Shown: positions 1 to 12,761 of the stretch, in pieces
Numbering within the stretch: position 1 is the first letter of the stretch
How the letters are laid out: every line of letters begins with the position of its first letter
DNA from: Acanthamoeba castellanii str. Neff
Lineage: Eukaryota; Discosea; Longamoebia; Acanthamoebidae
Reading direction: 5' to 3'
NCBI RefSeq assembly: GCF_000313135.1
Contig: NW_004457586.1
Span: forward strand, 354,267-418,266
Length of the DNA stretch: 64,000 nucleotides
Translations under genes and position numbers: made by a program
Notes under the pieces: generated by a model
What the model saw: the letters and a program-made list of their open reading frames with translations, nothing else
Database searches by the model: none
What the model was told of the DNA's origin: nothing

Positions 1-352
1 CTCACGAGGTTCGCTCCCAAGTCTTCTCTCTCGTCGAGCACTCTCGGAGCTAAACGCTTCAACCCACGCTGCTGCTGTCGCAATAGGAGTTCACCAGATG
101 GGGAGTTGACTGCGTTGCGACCACCGGTGAAGGAGATCATGAACAGCCTCACGCGGACCTCGCTCAGCGATCCCGACCTGACCTCGCTCCTCGACGGTAC
201 TGATCTCTCCCGCCGGCCTAACGCGGCTCTGCGAGATGCTTACTTTTTTCTTCGGTTGGATGTGGTCAGATCAAGGCTGGTGGGATCAGGCCGTGAGCAC
301 CAACTCCGCCGGACCCGCGCCTCCCGCTTCGGCGATGGTCCCCTTCGCTTAG
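1..352 (+). CDS. 3' end of an unidentified protein-coding gene (partial)
   Basis: The frame starting at base 1 is open to base 196. A GT at 197 and an AG at 268-269 define a 73-bp intron, and the phase then leads into a short last exon ending in a TAG at 350-352. The C-terminal residues are rich in Ser, Thr, Ala and Pro, with a WWDQAVS motif. A CAG at 95-97 may be another acceptor, so the first 97 bases could be intron. I do not recognise a family; the visible tail is too short and low in complexity. The gene begins outside the window. Confidence 0.45.
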
Positions 353-810
353 CTACGGTCTTGTCAATGAAGCCTTCGCCATGACTGGTGCCTGCCTCAC
401 CTTTATTTTCTTATTATTCTGATTATTTATTGGACAGATATTTCAGCATAGGGGGGGGGGTAGTGGAGATGACCGACGGTGTTGGGATGTATTTATTTAT
501 TTTCTAATTTTCTTTTTAATCCAGTTTTGGCTGGTCCTTCCAAAAATGGCAAGTCTTATCCAAATACGAAAGTCCAGAAACACACCAAAACAAAGAATCA
601 AGAGAGGGAAAGGAGGTGTGTGGAAGAAGAAGAGGAGGAAGGGGCGACAGCAGTGATCTCTCGTTTCTCTTTCTCTTTTCTCTCAGTTCTTTCAACTCTC
701 TCTCCTCAGCTGGCTGAAAGAGAGAAAACCGACTGAGTCAAGCGACGGTCGATCAATTAATCGATCAAACAGAGCAGAGAAAGAGACCACATCTACGATT
801 ACACATCATC
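353..810. other. Intergenic: 3' flank of the partial gene and 5' flank of the RhoGAP gene
   Basis: The first part is AT-rich and contains a TTATTTATTGG stretch compatible with a 3' UTR. A G-run (452-461) and a purine-rich GAAGAAGAGGAGG tract follow. The last 100 bases before the ATG at 811 are pyrimidine-rich and then AT-rich (ATCAATTAATCGATC). No coding frame here resembles a protein and no RNA gene is evident. Confidence 0.4.
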
Positions 811-2779
811 ATGGCGCTGGTGGTGCGTGTTCACTTCCTCAAGGCCCCCGCGCGCAACGTGGTGGTAAAGGAGCCGCGGGAGAAGAAGATGCGAGCAATC
901 AAGGACGAGGTCTTCAGTTCGCTCTCCCGCCAATTCAAGGGCGAACCCAGCGACTACGAAGGCTTCCTCCACCACCCGCGACGCGTGCTCGCCGGGGTGG
1001 TCGGTGACGACCCCGCCGAGGACACCACTGCCTCGACACGCGATGAATCGTCGCCGCGCCCCCCGGCCTCCAGCGCGGTGGAGATGTGCTGGCTTCGCGA
1101 CGATGAGTATCTTCCCCTCCCCGACGGCGTGAGGCCCAAGGTACTCCCCCCGCCCCGGTCAATCATCAGCCTTGCGCATATCTTGGCGAGGCCGTGGCAC
1201 GCCGTTTTATTCATTTCTTTTTTCGTGCGCACAGTCAACGCACGCACTCACAACACACGCGCAACACAACACAGTGTGATATAGAGCTGCGTAGGAAGCA
1301 TCAGGTGGTGAAGATCAAGTGCTACGATAAGGCCAAGACGGTCCTGATTGACTTCACCGTCCCGCTGCGCGACTGGCTGCCCCTCGTGCGCAAGAAGTTT
1401 GACCGCGAAGACGACACCGAACTCACTCTTTACCTGTCCGGCGAGTCTCAACGTACGTTGTTGCTGCCCATTAGCCATCATCATCATCACCTTGTCTCAC
1501 CTTACGGTCACCTTCATCTGTTGTCGAAGCGCTGGACGTGGGCCAGCCACTCTTTGATCAGGAGCAGCTGAGCCTCGGCATCGTGCTGTGCCTTCGACGG
1601 CCCGACGACCCCGTGGACAAGCCCACGCCCTGGTTCAAGCACCGCGCTGCCCTGTCTCTCACCCGCGGCGGCCTCCTACGCGACACAGCCTCAAATGGTA
1701 GCGGTTGCTTGGCGCACGCACACGCACCACTGCACACACCAACGTACCACCGGTCATGCTGACACTGTCTCTGGTGGGTGATGCGGTCAACCCTACAGCC
1801 AAGGGATCCACACTCAATTCCCCGTCAGCGATGTCCGCCGCGACCAGCGAGGATGTAGCCGGTGCACTCGTGCGTCTTCTTCGTCTTCTTCTTCTATTTC
1901 TTCTTCGTCTTCATCCATCACCTTGCACTTCCAGAGCTCCAACAGATACTGACAGTCTCCTCCGCCCGATATTAACGCAGGCATCGCCCAATTCGGCGAT
2001 GCGAGGCATCATCTACATATACGCCAACAACAAGCACAAATGGGAGAAGCGATGGTTCGTGCTGGACAACGACCTTCTGTTCTACTACAAGAATGCCTCG
2101 GTACAGCCAGCCAACCTACTTACTTGTGGCGGTCAGCAGTGATTGACCACATACGGTGTGTGATATGTGTAATGCAGGAGGGGAAGGCGACGGATGTGAT
2201 CGATGTACAACAGTATCTGCTGAAGGAGGGGGAGGTGAAGAAGAAATCCTACGCGTGGGACCTCATCCTCTCGCCCAACGCCAAGCTCGAGAACGTCGAT
2301 GGCAAGAAGCTGCAGAACTACTCCCTCAAGTCCGAATCGGCCTTGGTACCACATAGTCACCATACACTGACACACACCACGCACGCACGCACGCACGCAC
2401 GCACACGCCCTCACCACTTTCTCTCTCTCTTTCGTTGAACAGGAGAGGAAAGAGTGGATGGCGGCCCTGCAGAAGATCATGGATCGAAGCGGAAGCAAGA
2501 ACGGGCCGATGCCCTCGCCTCCGCCACTGCTGACCGCCACCTCGGCCAATCTCTCTGTAAAGAAGATCAAGAAAGGTAGTGCCGCCTGCGGTTTCGCGTT
2601 GTAGATGAGTGTACTCACCGCCCGAGCGCGCCTCCAGATCGAGCAGAGATGCTCTTCGGGCGGCAGCTGGAGCTCGCTGTACACAACCCCGATGGCTCAC
2701 AGATCCCTGCCCTCATCGTCAAGTGCATCAACTACATCGACAACGAACGAAGTACGTGTGTCCTGTTGGAGCACGCCCA

Positions 2780-2815
<36 letters not shown>

Positions 2816-5264
2816 CGAACGCACGCACGCACGCACGCACTGATGTCTCATTGGCTCGCAGTATTGGCGGTGGAGGGCATCTTCAGGCTCTCGGGTAGTG
2901 CGGTGCTGATGGACAAATACGCCGCCCGGTTCGACAAGGGCGAGGATGTGGACCTCACGCCGGAGCAGGACCCGCACACGGTGACCGGCCTGCTCAAGTA
3001 CTACTTCCGAGAGCTGCCCGAGCCCCTCATGACCATCCCACTCTACGAACACTTCATATCCGCCTCAGGTGCGTCTTCATCATCACGCTGCCATTGTCAT
3101 CGCCTCGCCTTTCGTTGAGCGGACGCGACAACTCACCTTTTGCGCGGAGAGCAGGCACAACCGACAAAGCGCTGCAACTGCGCTTCTTGCGCCATCTCGT
3201 CAATCGACTACCGCCCATCAACAAATCGCTTCTCCAGTACGGCCCAAGAGACCCTCGATGATGATCATGGTGGTGGTGGTGGTGATGATTGTTGTTAACC
3301 CTCTCGACTTTGGCTTTTGTGTGTCTACAGCTATCTCTTCTCCTTCCTCGTTCGTGTGGCCGCCAACGCCGACAAGAACAAGATGGCGCCCACAGTGATC
3401 GCCACAGTGTTTGCCCCCGCCCTGCTCAGGTTCGTGCGCAATAGAATACAGCCGCTCTCGCTTCTCACTTTCCACATCGTGGTGGCACCACCAGTCGTTG
3501 TATTGACCCTCTCTCCCCCCTCTCTCTCTCAAGGCGTGCTGACCAGGACCCGATCGCAGCGATGGCCGACACGCCAAAGATCAACTCCATCGTGGTGGTC
3601 CTCATCCAGGAATTCGAATACGTGTTCAGGGTACGCTGTTGCCTTTATTTAGGTTTTCTATTTAATTACATAGAATTAACACTAGTGTTAATTATTGTGG
3701 CCACCCGTTCAGGGCAAGGACATCGACCCGCGATTGACGGCCAAGGGAATGGGCGCTGTGTGCTGTCGGGCGCAACACGACTACGAGGCCAAGTCGCCCG
3801 ACGAGCTCGCCTTTGCGCAGGGCGCGGTGATGAGGATAGTGGTGGAGGACCACACCTGGCCCTACTGTGAATCCAAGTCAGGTAACTGCAACGACACGAC
3901 ACACGACACACGACACACGCACACACGACACACGACACACGACACACGACACACACACACGCACACACGCACACACAACACACACTCATCGCACCCCTCC
4001 GCCCCCCCCCAACAATGCAGGGAGCTTCGGGCGGATACCTTCGTCGTACGTGCAGGTCATGACCATGGAGCAGAGCCAGGAATACGCCGAACAGCAGCAG
4101 ATCAAGCAGAGGACGAAAAAGGCGATCGAGGTCCGACCTACAAGCTGCTGCGCCGCTGCCGCCAGCTCTCAGCCCAACCACCACTAATGGACTTGTTTCC
4201 GCTGCGTAAAAACAGGAAAACGAAGAACAGCAGAGGGAGCTCAAAGCGCTGAGCGAGGAGAACGAGGAGCTGGCGAAGGAGGTGGAAGAGCTCCTGCTCA
4301 GGAAAAAGTAACCACACACACACAACCGCACACTCACCACCGCACACCGCACAGTGCTGATGCTTGGTGATGTACAGGAAAGTGGAGTTGGACTTCTACA
4401 TGCTGCGGGAGGTGCTGCTCCCGGTGATGGAGAAGAGCATCGTGATCCGGGACGAGGAACAGAGCCGCGACAGGACGGGGAGGAGGCCCCAACGGAAGCT
4501 GCCCGACGGCGACGCCGACAAGAAGGAGGAGGTCCTCCTCGCCGACTTCCCCAAATACCTCGACAAATTCTTCATGGTACGCCCACACCCCTGTACGCGA
4601 CACAAGCGACACACGTAGAGTGCGTGGGCTCACCGAATGAGATGAGTAGGAGAGCGAGAACCATCGTAGGGCGCTGGACGCGGTGGGCACGGCGAAGGAC
4701 CAGTTCCTGACGTCGCTCGAGATGTTCCTGGGCGCCATCCCCGTGGCACGCCACAAGAAGGAGAAGTACCAGAAGCTCCGCCAGTCGGCCCAGGTCATCA
4801 AGGACAAGACCAAGGCCGAGGCCTTCTGTCGGTACAGCACTGCTTTTGAACCTATCTTCGCCAACTCCGCAAGCTCGGGCGTGCACTCATCACGTGTCGT
4901 GTCGTGTGTGCGTCGTGTTGCGGGCCGTGTGTAGAATGGAGCTGAGCGAGCTCAAGGACGACATCATCAGGGATCTGACTGAGCTGCAAGGTGCGCTCAA
5001 GTTCTCCGTCAAGAGGTCGTGGACCGAGGAGGAAGAGGAGCAGTACTCCCCACTTGCCAAGGTGCCTACCAACCATGTGACCTGAACACGAACAGTGGCT
5101 GACCTCAGCTGAATTGCGTGCGTCTGCAGACCCTGATGCCCCCGATGCTGCAGCAGCAGCAACCGCTGTCGGCCAGAGGAAGCAGCAGGTCCAGTTCCAG
5201 TTCGAGCAGCAGCAACAGGGATGGACCCCTGCTCTCCGCCCGCGGCAGCCGAGAAAGGCCCTGA
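811..5264 (+). CDS. PH-RhoGAP-SH3 multidomain protein (Rho-family GTPase-activating protein)
   Basis: This gene of nearly twenty exons encodes a predicted GTPase-activating protein for Rho/Rac GTPases, acting at membranes or actin structures. The first exon is 811-1140 and exon 2 starts at 1275, giving a FERM-F1/ubiquitin-like stretch (ELRRKHQVVKIKCYD). A split PH domain follows (exons around 1946-2100 and 2176-2345, with KHKWEKRWFVLDND). The RhoGAP domain spans about 2650-3610 and keeps the arginine finger in EGIFRLSG and the helix YYFRELPEPLM. An SH3 domain (AQHDYEAKSPDELAFAQG) lies at about 3770-4055, followed by charged coiled-coil exons to about 5070 and a Gln/Ser-rich tail ending in TGA 5262-5264. 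Phases were checked through exon 5 and for the last exon; other junctions are approximate. It converges on receptor A, with 99 bp between the stops. Confidence 0.85.
2379..2404. repeat. ACGC microsatellite in an intron
   Basis: A short run of ACGC units lies inside an intron of the RhoGAP gene that interrupts the PH domain and the following linker. Confidence 0.8.
2779..2840. repeat. ACGC microsatellite in an intron
   Basis: About fifteen ACGC units, interrupted once by GAAC, fill most of an intron inside the RhoGAP domain of the same gene. Confidence 0.85.
3892..3986. repeat. CGACACA/AC-rich repeat in an intron
   Basis: Imperfect CGACACA and AC repeats fill the intron that splits the SH3-coding region. 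A C-rich stretch and a CAG acceptor follow directly. Confidence 0.8.
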
Positions 5265-5363
5265 GCGTGGCGCGCCACCCGGCATGAGCCCAACCTCACC
5301 GCTCCAGCGTGCGTGTAGAACGAGAACATAAGATGTTACGCCCAAGTTGCTATTTCCAAGGCT

Positions 5364-8300
5364 TCATGCTACATCGGTGAGGCCTTCGCCCACATGCCGG
5401 TCGAAGAAGGCCAGAACGTCTTCTGCTGACGGACGCTTGTCCAGATTGGCGTGCCAGCACTTGCGCATCAGCTTGCTGAAGCTGGCAGGAGCGTCGCTGG
5501 GAATCTGTGGGCGTTTGCCCTCGAGCACCTCCAGCGACACGCCCATGAAGTTGCGCCCGGCGAAGGGTTCCTTGCGCGTGAGCACCTGCCACATGGTGAT
5601 GCCAAACGAGTAGACGTCCGCCCGCTCGTCGTACTTCTCCCCGCGGATCACCTCCGGCGCAGTCCAGCAGGGAGTGCCGCATCGGGTCATCGTCGCATTC
5701 TCCTCCTTGATTCGCGCGAACCCAAAGTCGGCCACCTTGACATTCCAGTTTTCGTCCACCTGGCGTCAACGATGCACGTTTAGAGTAGGGTTAGGTCAGA
5801 ACACCACCAGGTGGCCTACGACTCACGCATGTCAATGAGGGAGCGAGAGTGGTACCAGAAGGTTGGATGGCTTGAGGTCACGATGCACGATGATGGGCTT
5901 GAGCGAATGGAGGTAGTTGAGGCCCAGAGCGGCCGACCGGAGCATCCGCAGCTTTTGGTCCCACGTGAGCTTGATGGAGTGGTCGGCCAGGATGTCCTTC
6001 AGGCTGCCCTGCTTCACGAACTCCGTGACAATGCAGAGGTTGGGCTTTTTCACGCAGGCACCTGTGCCCCCCCCCACCACACGCAGCAGAGTTCTTACGT
6101 CAGTGCCGAGTTGCCCTAAAGCCGGCCAAGGTGGTGATAGTATGACTCGCATACCGATGAAGAGGACGATGTTGGGGTGGTGGAGCTCGGAGAGGAAGGC
6201 CATCTCGGCGCGGAACTCGAGCATGCGGCGCTCATCGAGCTTCTGCTTGATGAACCGCTTGACGGCCACCTCGACGCCCTTCCACTTGCCCTTGTAGACC
6301 ACACCGTAGGAGCCGAGGCCCACCTGCTTGCCCACCTGAATCTCGCCGTAGTCGATGATCCACCGGCAGAGGTTGGCCGACGTGAGGAAGTTGTCCTCCT
6401 TGAACTGCATGCCTTCGCCCACCGTCGTCTGCATGTCGCCGCCATCGCGGTCGCTGCCATGCGCCGAGCCGGCGCTCCTGGTGCTGTCGTTGTCGTCCTG
6501 CCTGTCGTACGACCGCTTGGTGTGGCCCTCCGAGTCGCTCGACCGTTCGCCCAGCCCGTTCAAGTCACCTCCGTGCGCCACACCGCCGAAGAACCGCGCC
6601 TCGAGTCCTGGGACCTTGAGCTCAAACAGCTTCGAGCCTAGCCATCGCAACCACCAGGCACCACCACACAGCCTTAGCTACGAGGCCCCACCACCAAACA
6701 ATAAAATGATGGGTTACGAAGAGAGTGAGTGAGTGAGAGAGATCGCACCGTTGGGGGAATCGGGCATCTCGAACCGGCCCAAGCTTCTGAGCCGGTTCTT
6801 GTGCGGGTGCCCACCAGCGGCGGTGGCCTTGATCTTCTCATAGACGGCTTGGCTGAGCACGATCTGACCACCGTGCGTCAGCGCGGTGATGCGAGCTGTG
6901 GCGTTGACCACGGGTCCGATGTACTCCACTCGCCGCGTTATCGGATCGCGCACCGCCCTGGGCGTTCCCACGTGCACGCCCATCCGCACGCGCAGTCCCT
7001 TGAACAGGACCCTAGTGGAGGGAAAGGGGGGAGAGATAAGCCGCTAGAGCCGCGGTGGTGGTGTGATGTGGGGGAGGCGTGTGGCCACGAACCTGTCGTC
7101 GGTGTCGCCCCACTCTTCGGCAGCACCGGGATGGTCCAGCAGTGCCTCCGGCCAGGCCACGGCCAGTAGTGCGCGCTGCACCTCGGAGCACCACGCCAGA
7201 GCCTCGCTGGGGGTGTGGAAGGCCATGCAGAAGGAGCCCTCGCCCGAGTTGCGGTCGCGGAGGAAGACCACCTCGTAGCCGCGATGCTGGGCCAATGACG
7301 CGCGCAGCGCAGCGTTGTGCAGAAGCGTGGCGTCGCGCATGGCCGCAGCGTTGAACTCCCACAGCGACGCGGCGCGCGTGATGTCCGTGAACACGATCGT
7401 CACTTCGCCTTGCGGGGCTTTCACCGGACCGGCATCGCCTGCCGCCCCAGGCGCCTCCTTCGCCGACGAGTGCGAAGACGACGAACCGGTGGACCCGGAG
7501 GTGTTGGACGGCATGCCCCACGAGCTATAGAGGCTGCGCCTCACGCCGGCCGCGCCGCCGTTGTTGCCCGAGTGCCCCGATGAGGAGGAGTGGGACGACG
7601 TCTTGGAGGTGAACGACGTCGCGCCGCCCAGGGCCGACGAAGAGTCGCCGTGCATGGACGACAGGCGCGTCATGATCTCGAGGAACGTCGGGCGTATGGT
7701 GGGGTCCTGGTGCCAGCAGCTGGTGAGCAGCTCTTCGTACTCGACCGGGGACGTGCCGTCCGACTCGGGGATTGTAGGCCGGATGCCATCCCGGATCACC
7801 GCCACCGCCACCGCGGCAGGGCTCATGCCAAAATAGGCTGTTCTCGGGTGAGGAGCTCCCACAGAATAATGCCTGCGCGCGCGCGGAAGACGACCAAGCA
7901 AGGTTTGAGATGTCGCGACGAGTTTGTGGTGGGAGGGAAGGGGATGTAAATACCGAAGCTGTAGACGTCGGCCAGGATAAGATCGACATCGGACGACTCG
8001 TTGAGGACCTCCGGGGCAGTCCAGTGCACGCTGCCAGCCACCTCCTTCCCGCCTCCCTTGGACACATCCTCCCGGAACTTGGTCAGGCCAAAGTCACTCA
8101 CCTGCGCCCATCAAAGTTGGTCGGTTGGTTGGTTGGTGTTACAGATGAGGCCAACCGGTGGGCAGCTGAACCCGTATGAGAGGCCCAACCTACGGGACAG
8201 GTACAGTACCTTGACGTTCCACTTGTTGTCGAGCAGCAGATTGAGCGACTTGAGATCGCGATGCACAATGCCTGTCGCACATGAATTGTAGCAGTTGAGA

Positions 8301-11300
8301 TGCGCCGTGAGCGGGTGGCTTCTTCTTCATGTATGCATGCAGCTCGGCAGTGAGAATCGTACCAGAAGAGTGGAGGAAGTGCATGCCCTTGGAGGCTTGG
8401 TAGGCCATTTTGGCTTTGAGCGCAAAGGGCAATTCTGGCACCAGCTCGTTGTGCAGCAACTGCACTCGAGAAGAGGAGCTCGCATGAGATCGCACGCAGA
8501 AATTGCTTGCACCAGCTGGGGAGCCGTACATCGTAGAGTGAGCCGAGGGTCATGAACTCCATGACGATGCACATCTTGGGCGCCTTGGTCGATGCCGCCA
8601 TGAACAACACCACATTGGGGTGCCGCAGCGCCGTCATCACTCGCACCTGTATGACAATGATGAGGTGCTACGGGTGAGCGCAACCCAAGAGGAGCTGTAG
8701 TTGCCGAAGGGGGGTTGGGGGGGGGGTTGAGACCTCATCCTTGAAGCTCCTTTCGAGGTCCTTCGTGATCTTGTCCGACGTCAGCATCTTGACAGCAACT
8801 TCGGTGCCTTTCCACGTTGCGCGGTGCACCGAACCGAAGCCGCCAGTGCCCAGGTGTTCGCCGAGTTCGAGCTCGTCGAAATCGATCTCCCAGTCGCTGG
8901 TCTGATTGCTCTGGCGGCGAATGATGACGACCAGCACGATGATGAACGCCAGCAGCAACAGAAAGACGCAGGCGGCAACTGGAATGACTATGCCTGTTGC
9001 GCGTGTGCCAAACGATGGGACACAAAGCCACATAAACAAGAGTTCAGTCTTATAGTTTGTCGTGATCGCACTGACAGACATGGTCGAGAGACACCGCACA
9101 CACCACACAAATGGTCGAGCTAGCGTACCGAGAATGATGGGAAGCGCGACATCTGCAGACGAGGTCGTGACTTCTTCGCAATACTGCCCTTCTCGGCCGT
9201 CGGGGCAAACGCAGCTGTGGGTATCGCTGCTACACGTGCCAACGTCGGAGCACAAGGCGCCATTGGATATGCAGCTGGCGAGGGTGCTCACCGGTTCGTC
9301 ATTGCACGTGAACCCTTTGAGTTCGTTGAGCAGGATACTGTACAACGGCTTCACCGAAGAGGCAACGACGAATCCCTGCCTGAATGGAGGTTAGCGCCGG
9401 TGTGGCTCTACAGTTGAACACGGAATTACCATGCAAGCGGGGGAGGGGGCAGCACCTTTCGGCAATTCGGAGAGCCTCAGTGTTGGTCTGGGACCAGTAG
9501 GTGAAGTTGGCCAGAGCAGCTGCCTTCCTGCAGTCCTGCATGGTGCGCTTCCTGTAGATGATAGAACCGAAAACGGCAACAGGCCAGCTCTCTTTCCCTG
9601 GCCCTGTAGTCCGGGAAGGTTGTTCACCCCGGAGTGAGCCCCCACACTCGCGGTGGTGATATGCTCCAGCACGTCGAGGAGGGCGGACAGACGTACTCAG
9701 CAACAGCGAGGTGAACGTGGGATTGACCACGGAGCTCATATAGTCGCTCACAGCGCTTTGGAGCGATGTCGCGGAGACTCGGACCGGATTGCCTGCCGGG
9801 TTGATGAGCGAAGCCGCAGCTATGCCCTGAGTCTTGTGTGGCACACACAATGCGACCGGACGTATGTGTGAGCGCCGGCGCCCAACCATAAGAGGAGGAA
9901 TAGAACGAGGCCTTTGTACGTACAGAGAACACTTCATAGGCCTGCCAAAAGCCAAACGTGTCGGCGTTGGCGGCCATCACAGCTGCGAACGCCGTGAGCG
10001 AGTTGGTTTGCACTGACCGGTTGGTGGCCTCGACCGGGTAGGTGACCAACGGGCCAGCACCCACCTGTAAAGCGTCGGATCGGGGTATGGGATTACTATG
10101 CCATAGAGCCAGAATCAGGAGCCTCATGTGGAACAGCAGTCGAACGTAGCGTACCTGCGTAGCAAATCTGGGCACAGAGGCGTTGAGCGCTGTCGTGGTT
10201 AGCTCGTTCATGGCATTACCGATTGTCACGGTAATCACGAAAATGGGTCGCTCCGGCAACGCTGCAGCTACAGTGGGAGAATTGAGCGCTTTTATCTGTG
10301 CGTCGTTCCACATTGTGATCTCGCTGTGGGTTGGGGTTAGGGTCATGGCTTTCAACTATTAATTGCAGGAAGGAAGAAAAGACAAAGAGAGGAGGGGCAA
10401 CCTGAGGTAGATGGCTGCGATGGTGTCCATATCGAGTACCAGAGTGAGCCCAGCCTCAATCAGCTCCTGAACGTTGTACGCTGCAAGAGGGAGAGAGGAG
10501 CGAACGTGAGCTTAGCGTAAGGCCATCAGAATGTCGAGGACGCTGACGTACCGGGCGTTGCGGCGTAAATGGTGAGAGGCAGCAGGACCGCATCCTCCAT
10601 CTGTGCGTACCAATCGGCCGACAGTCCGGTGCTGATGATGCCGAAGTCCTCGTTGTACGTGACCAGCTGCTGCTTGGCCTGGTTGGACGAGGCTTGGTAG
10701 TACTCGACTGCGGTGGTGGCAGAGGACCAGGCGCTGGTCCACGTTCGGACCACGGTGATCGGCGAGCCAGCACCCACGAGGTAGGGGACCGAGAAGGCCT
10801 GTTCGCCATTGCACTGCACAGTGCCCAGTAGATCGATGATTCGCTTGTGCAAACCGAGCGCCAAGGGAACCACGTTGAGGTTGGTGGCGGCCGTTGACGC
10901 TCTACGAGGGAGAGAAGAGACAGCTTAGGCGTGACCGCGCAGAAGGGGCGCTCTCTGCGTGAGGGGAGAGATAGGGTGGGACCGTACTGATCATTGGTTT
11001 GGACCCAGGCGACGAAGTTGAGCATCTCCTGGATGTCGGTGCAGTCGAAGACGGAAACGTTCTTCAGCAGCGCGAAGTAGGTCATGTAGGCCATCGGCCA
11101 CGAGGCGTTGCCAGCGGCATCGAGAATGTCGACGGAGAAGTTGCCCCCGACAAACGCGTTCTGGAAATCGTTCATCGCCGACTGCACGGAGGTGACCGAC
11201 GGAGCTACCTTCATCCCGGCCTTGTTCACCATGTTGGCCCACGAGACGTTGGCCTGCACGGTGTCAGCGTAGCTGGCGAACGTGAGGCTGTTTGTATTCG

Positions 11301-12491
11301 CCTGTTGTGGCATGGGCACAAGTGGAATGGTCAGCAAAACAGTGTTTCGTAGGAATAAAGGCTGCGCCACGAACACGCAAAGGTAGTTATTACCTTGAGC
11401 CAGCTGATCCTGCTGGCTGTAGAGTTGCCCGCCAGGACCATGGTGCCACTCTGCGCCGGGGGCAGCTTGGCCAAGGTTCTGTTGGCCGCAGCCAATGCAC
11501 CCTTGAAGGCGGGACTGAAGCTCTCCAGAGACAGCTTGAGCACCTCGATAATCGTCATGTCGTTGGTATTATCGTTGTAGCCGATCAAGATGGGTTCGGC
11601 GGGCAGAAGCGTCGCCAGAGCCGGATTGGCAGCTTGGATGGCCGAGTCGTTCCACATGGTGATGCTTCCTGACCTGTTTAAAGGCGCGACAGTCGTAAGA
11701 ATAACTGGTTCGCACCGCAACAGCCATCCAGGAGAAAGGGAGTGGCACCAGATACGGCCTAATGTGTCTCTCTCGAGCACCTGAGGAGGTCGATGCAATC
11801 GAGCAGTGCGATCAGTAGTGAAGCAGAGATAGCACTATCACTTCAACTGGGATGCGCCTACCAGCTGAGAGCCAGCAGAGCTGATCGCTGGGACGTTGTA
11901 GGCCATCACCAGCGCCTGGCCCATCAGCGGTATCTGCGCAAACTCGCCGTACTGCGCTTCCATATCAGCCGACACCCGACGATCGATGCACAGAAAGTCC
12001 TGCATTTGGAGGGAAGATGTGCCACACAGTCGTTGAACATGAGTAGTTGTTAACGGGAGGAGAAACATATCAACGGCTCGGCAAAATTCTAGTTGGGGGA
12101 AAAGGGAGGGCACCTCGCCACCCGAGGCGTAACCCTGGAACGCTGTGGTAAGGTCTTGGGCCTGGTAGGCGATGCTGAGGGCCGCCGCGATGGTGAGGCC
12201 AAAAGAAGGGAAGTAGAAGTAAAAGGAGAGACATACGTGACGTCGTCGCGGTGGTACTTGTAGGCGGTGGCCCACTCCGCCATCACAGCACTCGGGTTGG
12301 GTGAACCCGCGCCGTAGAGTTGCACTCCGTAGGCGGTGGCTTCGAGGAGGGAAGGAAAGAAGAAGAAAAGGGAGGGGGGGGTAAGAGCCGGAGCGCAAGG
12401 CGCAGAGGTGTCTTTAAGGTGTACCTTGGCGGAGAAGGACCAGGAGGAAGACGCAGCGAAGCACGCCGCGAGCAGCCGGCTGGTGCGCCAT
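5364..12491 (-). CDS. Receptor A: PstS-like ectodomain, membrane span, TKL kinase, class III cyclase-like domain, second TKL kinase
   Basis: Predicted single-pass surface receptor. The start at 12491 gives a signal peptide (MAHQPAARGVLRCVFLLVLL). The first exons, 12491-12425, 12339-12237, 12174-12114 and 11999-11862, join in phase. Two PstS/phosphate-binding-protein-like domains follow; the first begins LYGAGSPNPSAVMAEW and contains ITMWNDSAIQAANP, and the second begins YLVGAGSPITVV. A Cys-rich EGF-like motif (CVCPDGREGQYCEEV) precedes the membrane helix at about 9000-8920. Kinase 1 (about 8880-7660) has GTGGFGSVHRATWKG, VAVK, HRDLKSLN and SDFG. The cyclase-like domain (about 7420-6790) has VFTDI and GPVVNATARI. 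Kinase 2 (about 6400-5364) has GLGSYGVVYKGKWKG, HRDLKPSN and ADFG. Both kinases keep their catalytic residues. Stop codon at 5364-5366. The paralogue is at 40692-45843. Several middle junctions are approximate; ligand and substrates are unknown. Confidence 0.88.
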
Positions 12492-12761
12492 GTGGAGTGT
12501 GCGTGAAAGAAAAAGAAGAAGGCCACACATCACAAAGGTGTGACGAAGAACGCCCAAAAGTTGAGCGAGCACTCTCTGATACCGGACCCATCGGCCACTC
12601 AGCGAGTGGTTGCCGCACGCCGATACATTGTACGCGTGTGAATCACCTTAAAACGAGCTAAGGTCGCCTACTTGCAGTAGATTGGCTGTAAGAATTACCA
12701 TATTGCACGAACCAATAGGGCGTCGCCACGGACAAGCAAGACAAGCTCGGAGATTGCACCG

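Noticed and set aside
479..736. 85-codon open frame upstream of the RhoGAP gene
   Set aside because: Lys/Glu-rich low-complexity translation with no homology feel; it lies in probable UTR.
2779..2840. Tandem repeat as a CRISPR or other structured array
   Set aside because: Pure 4-bp unit with no spacers; a simple microsatellite in an intron.
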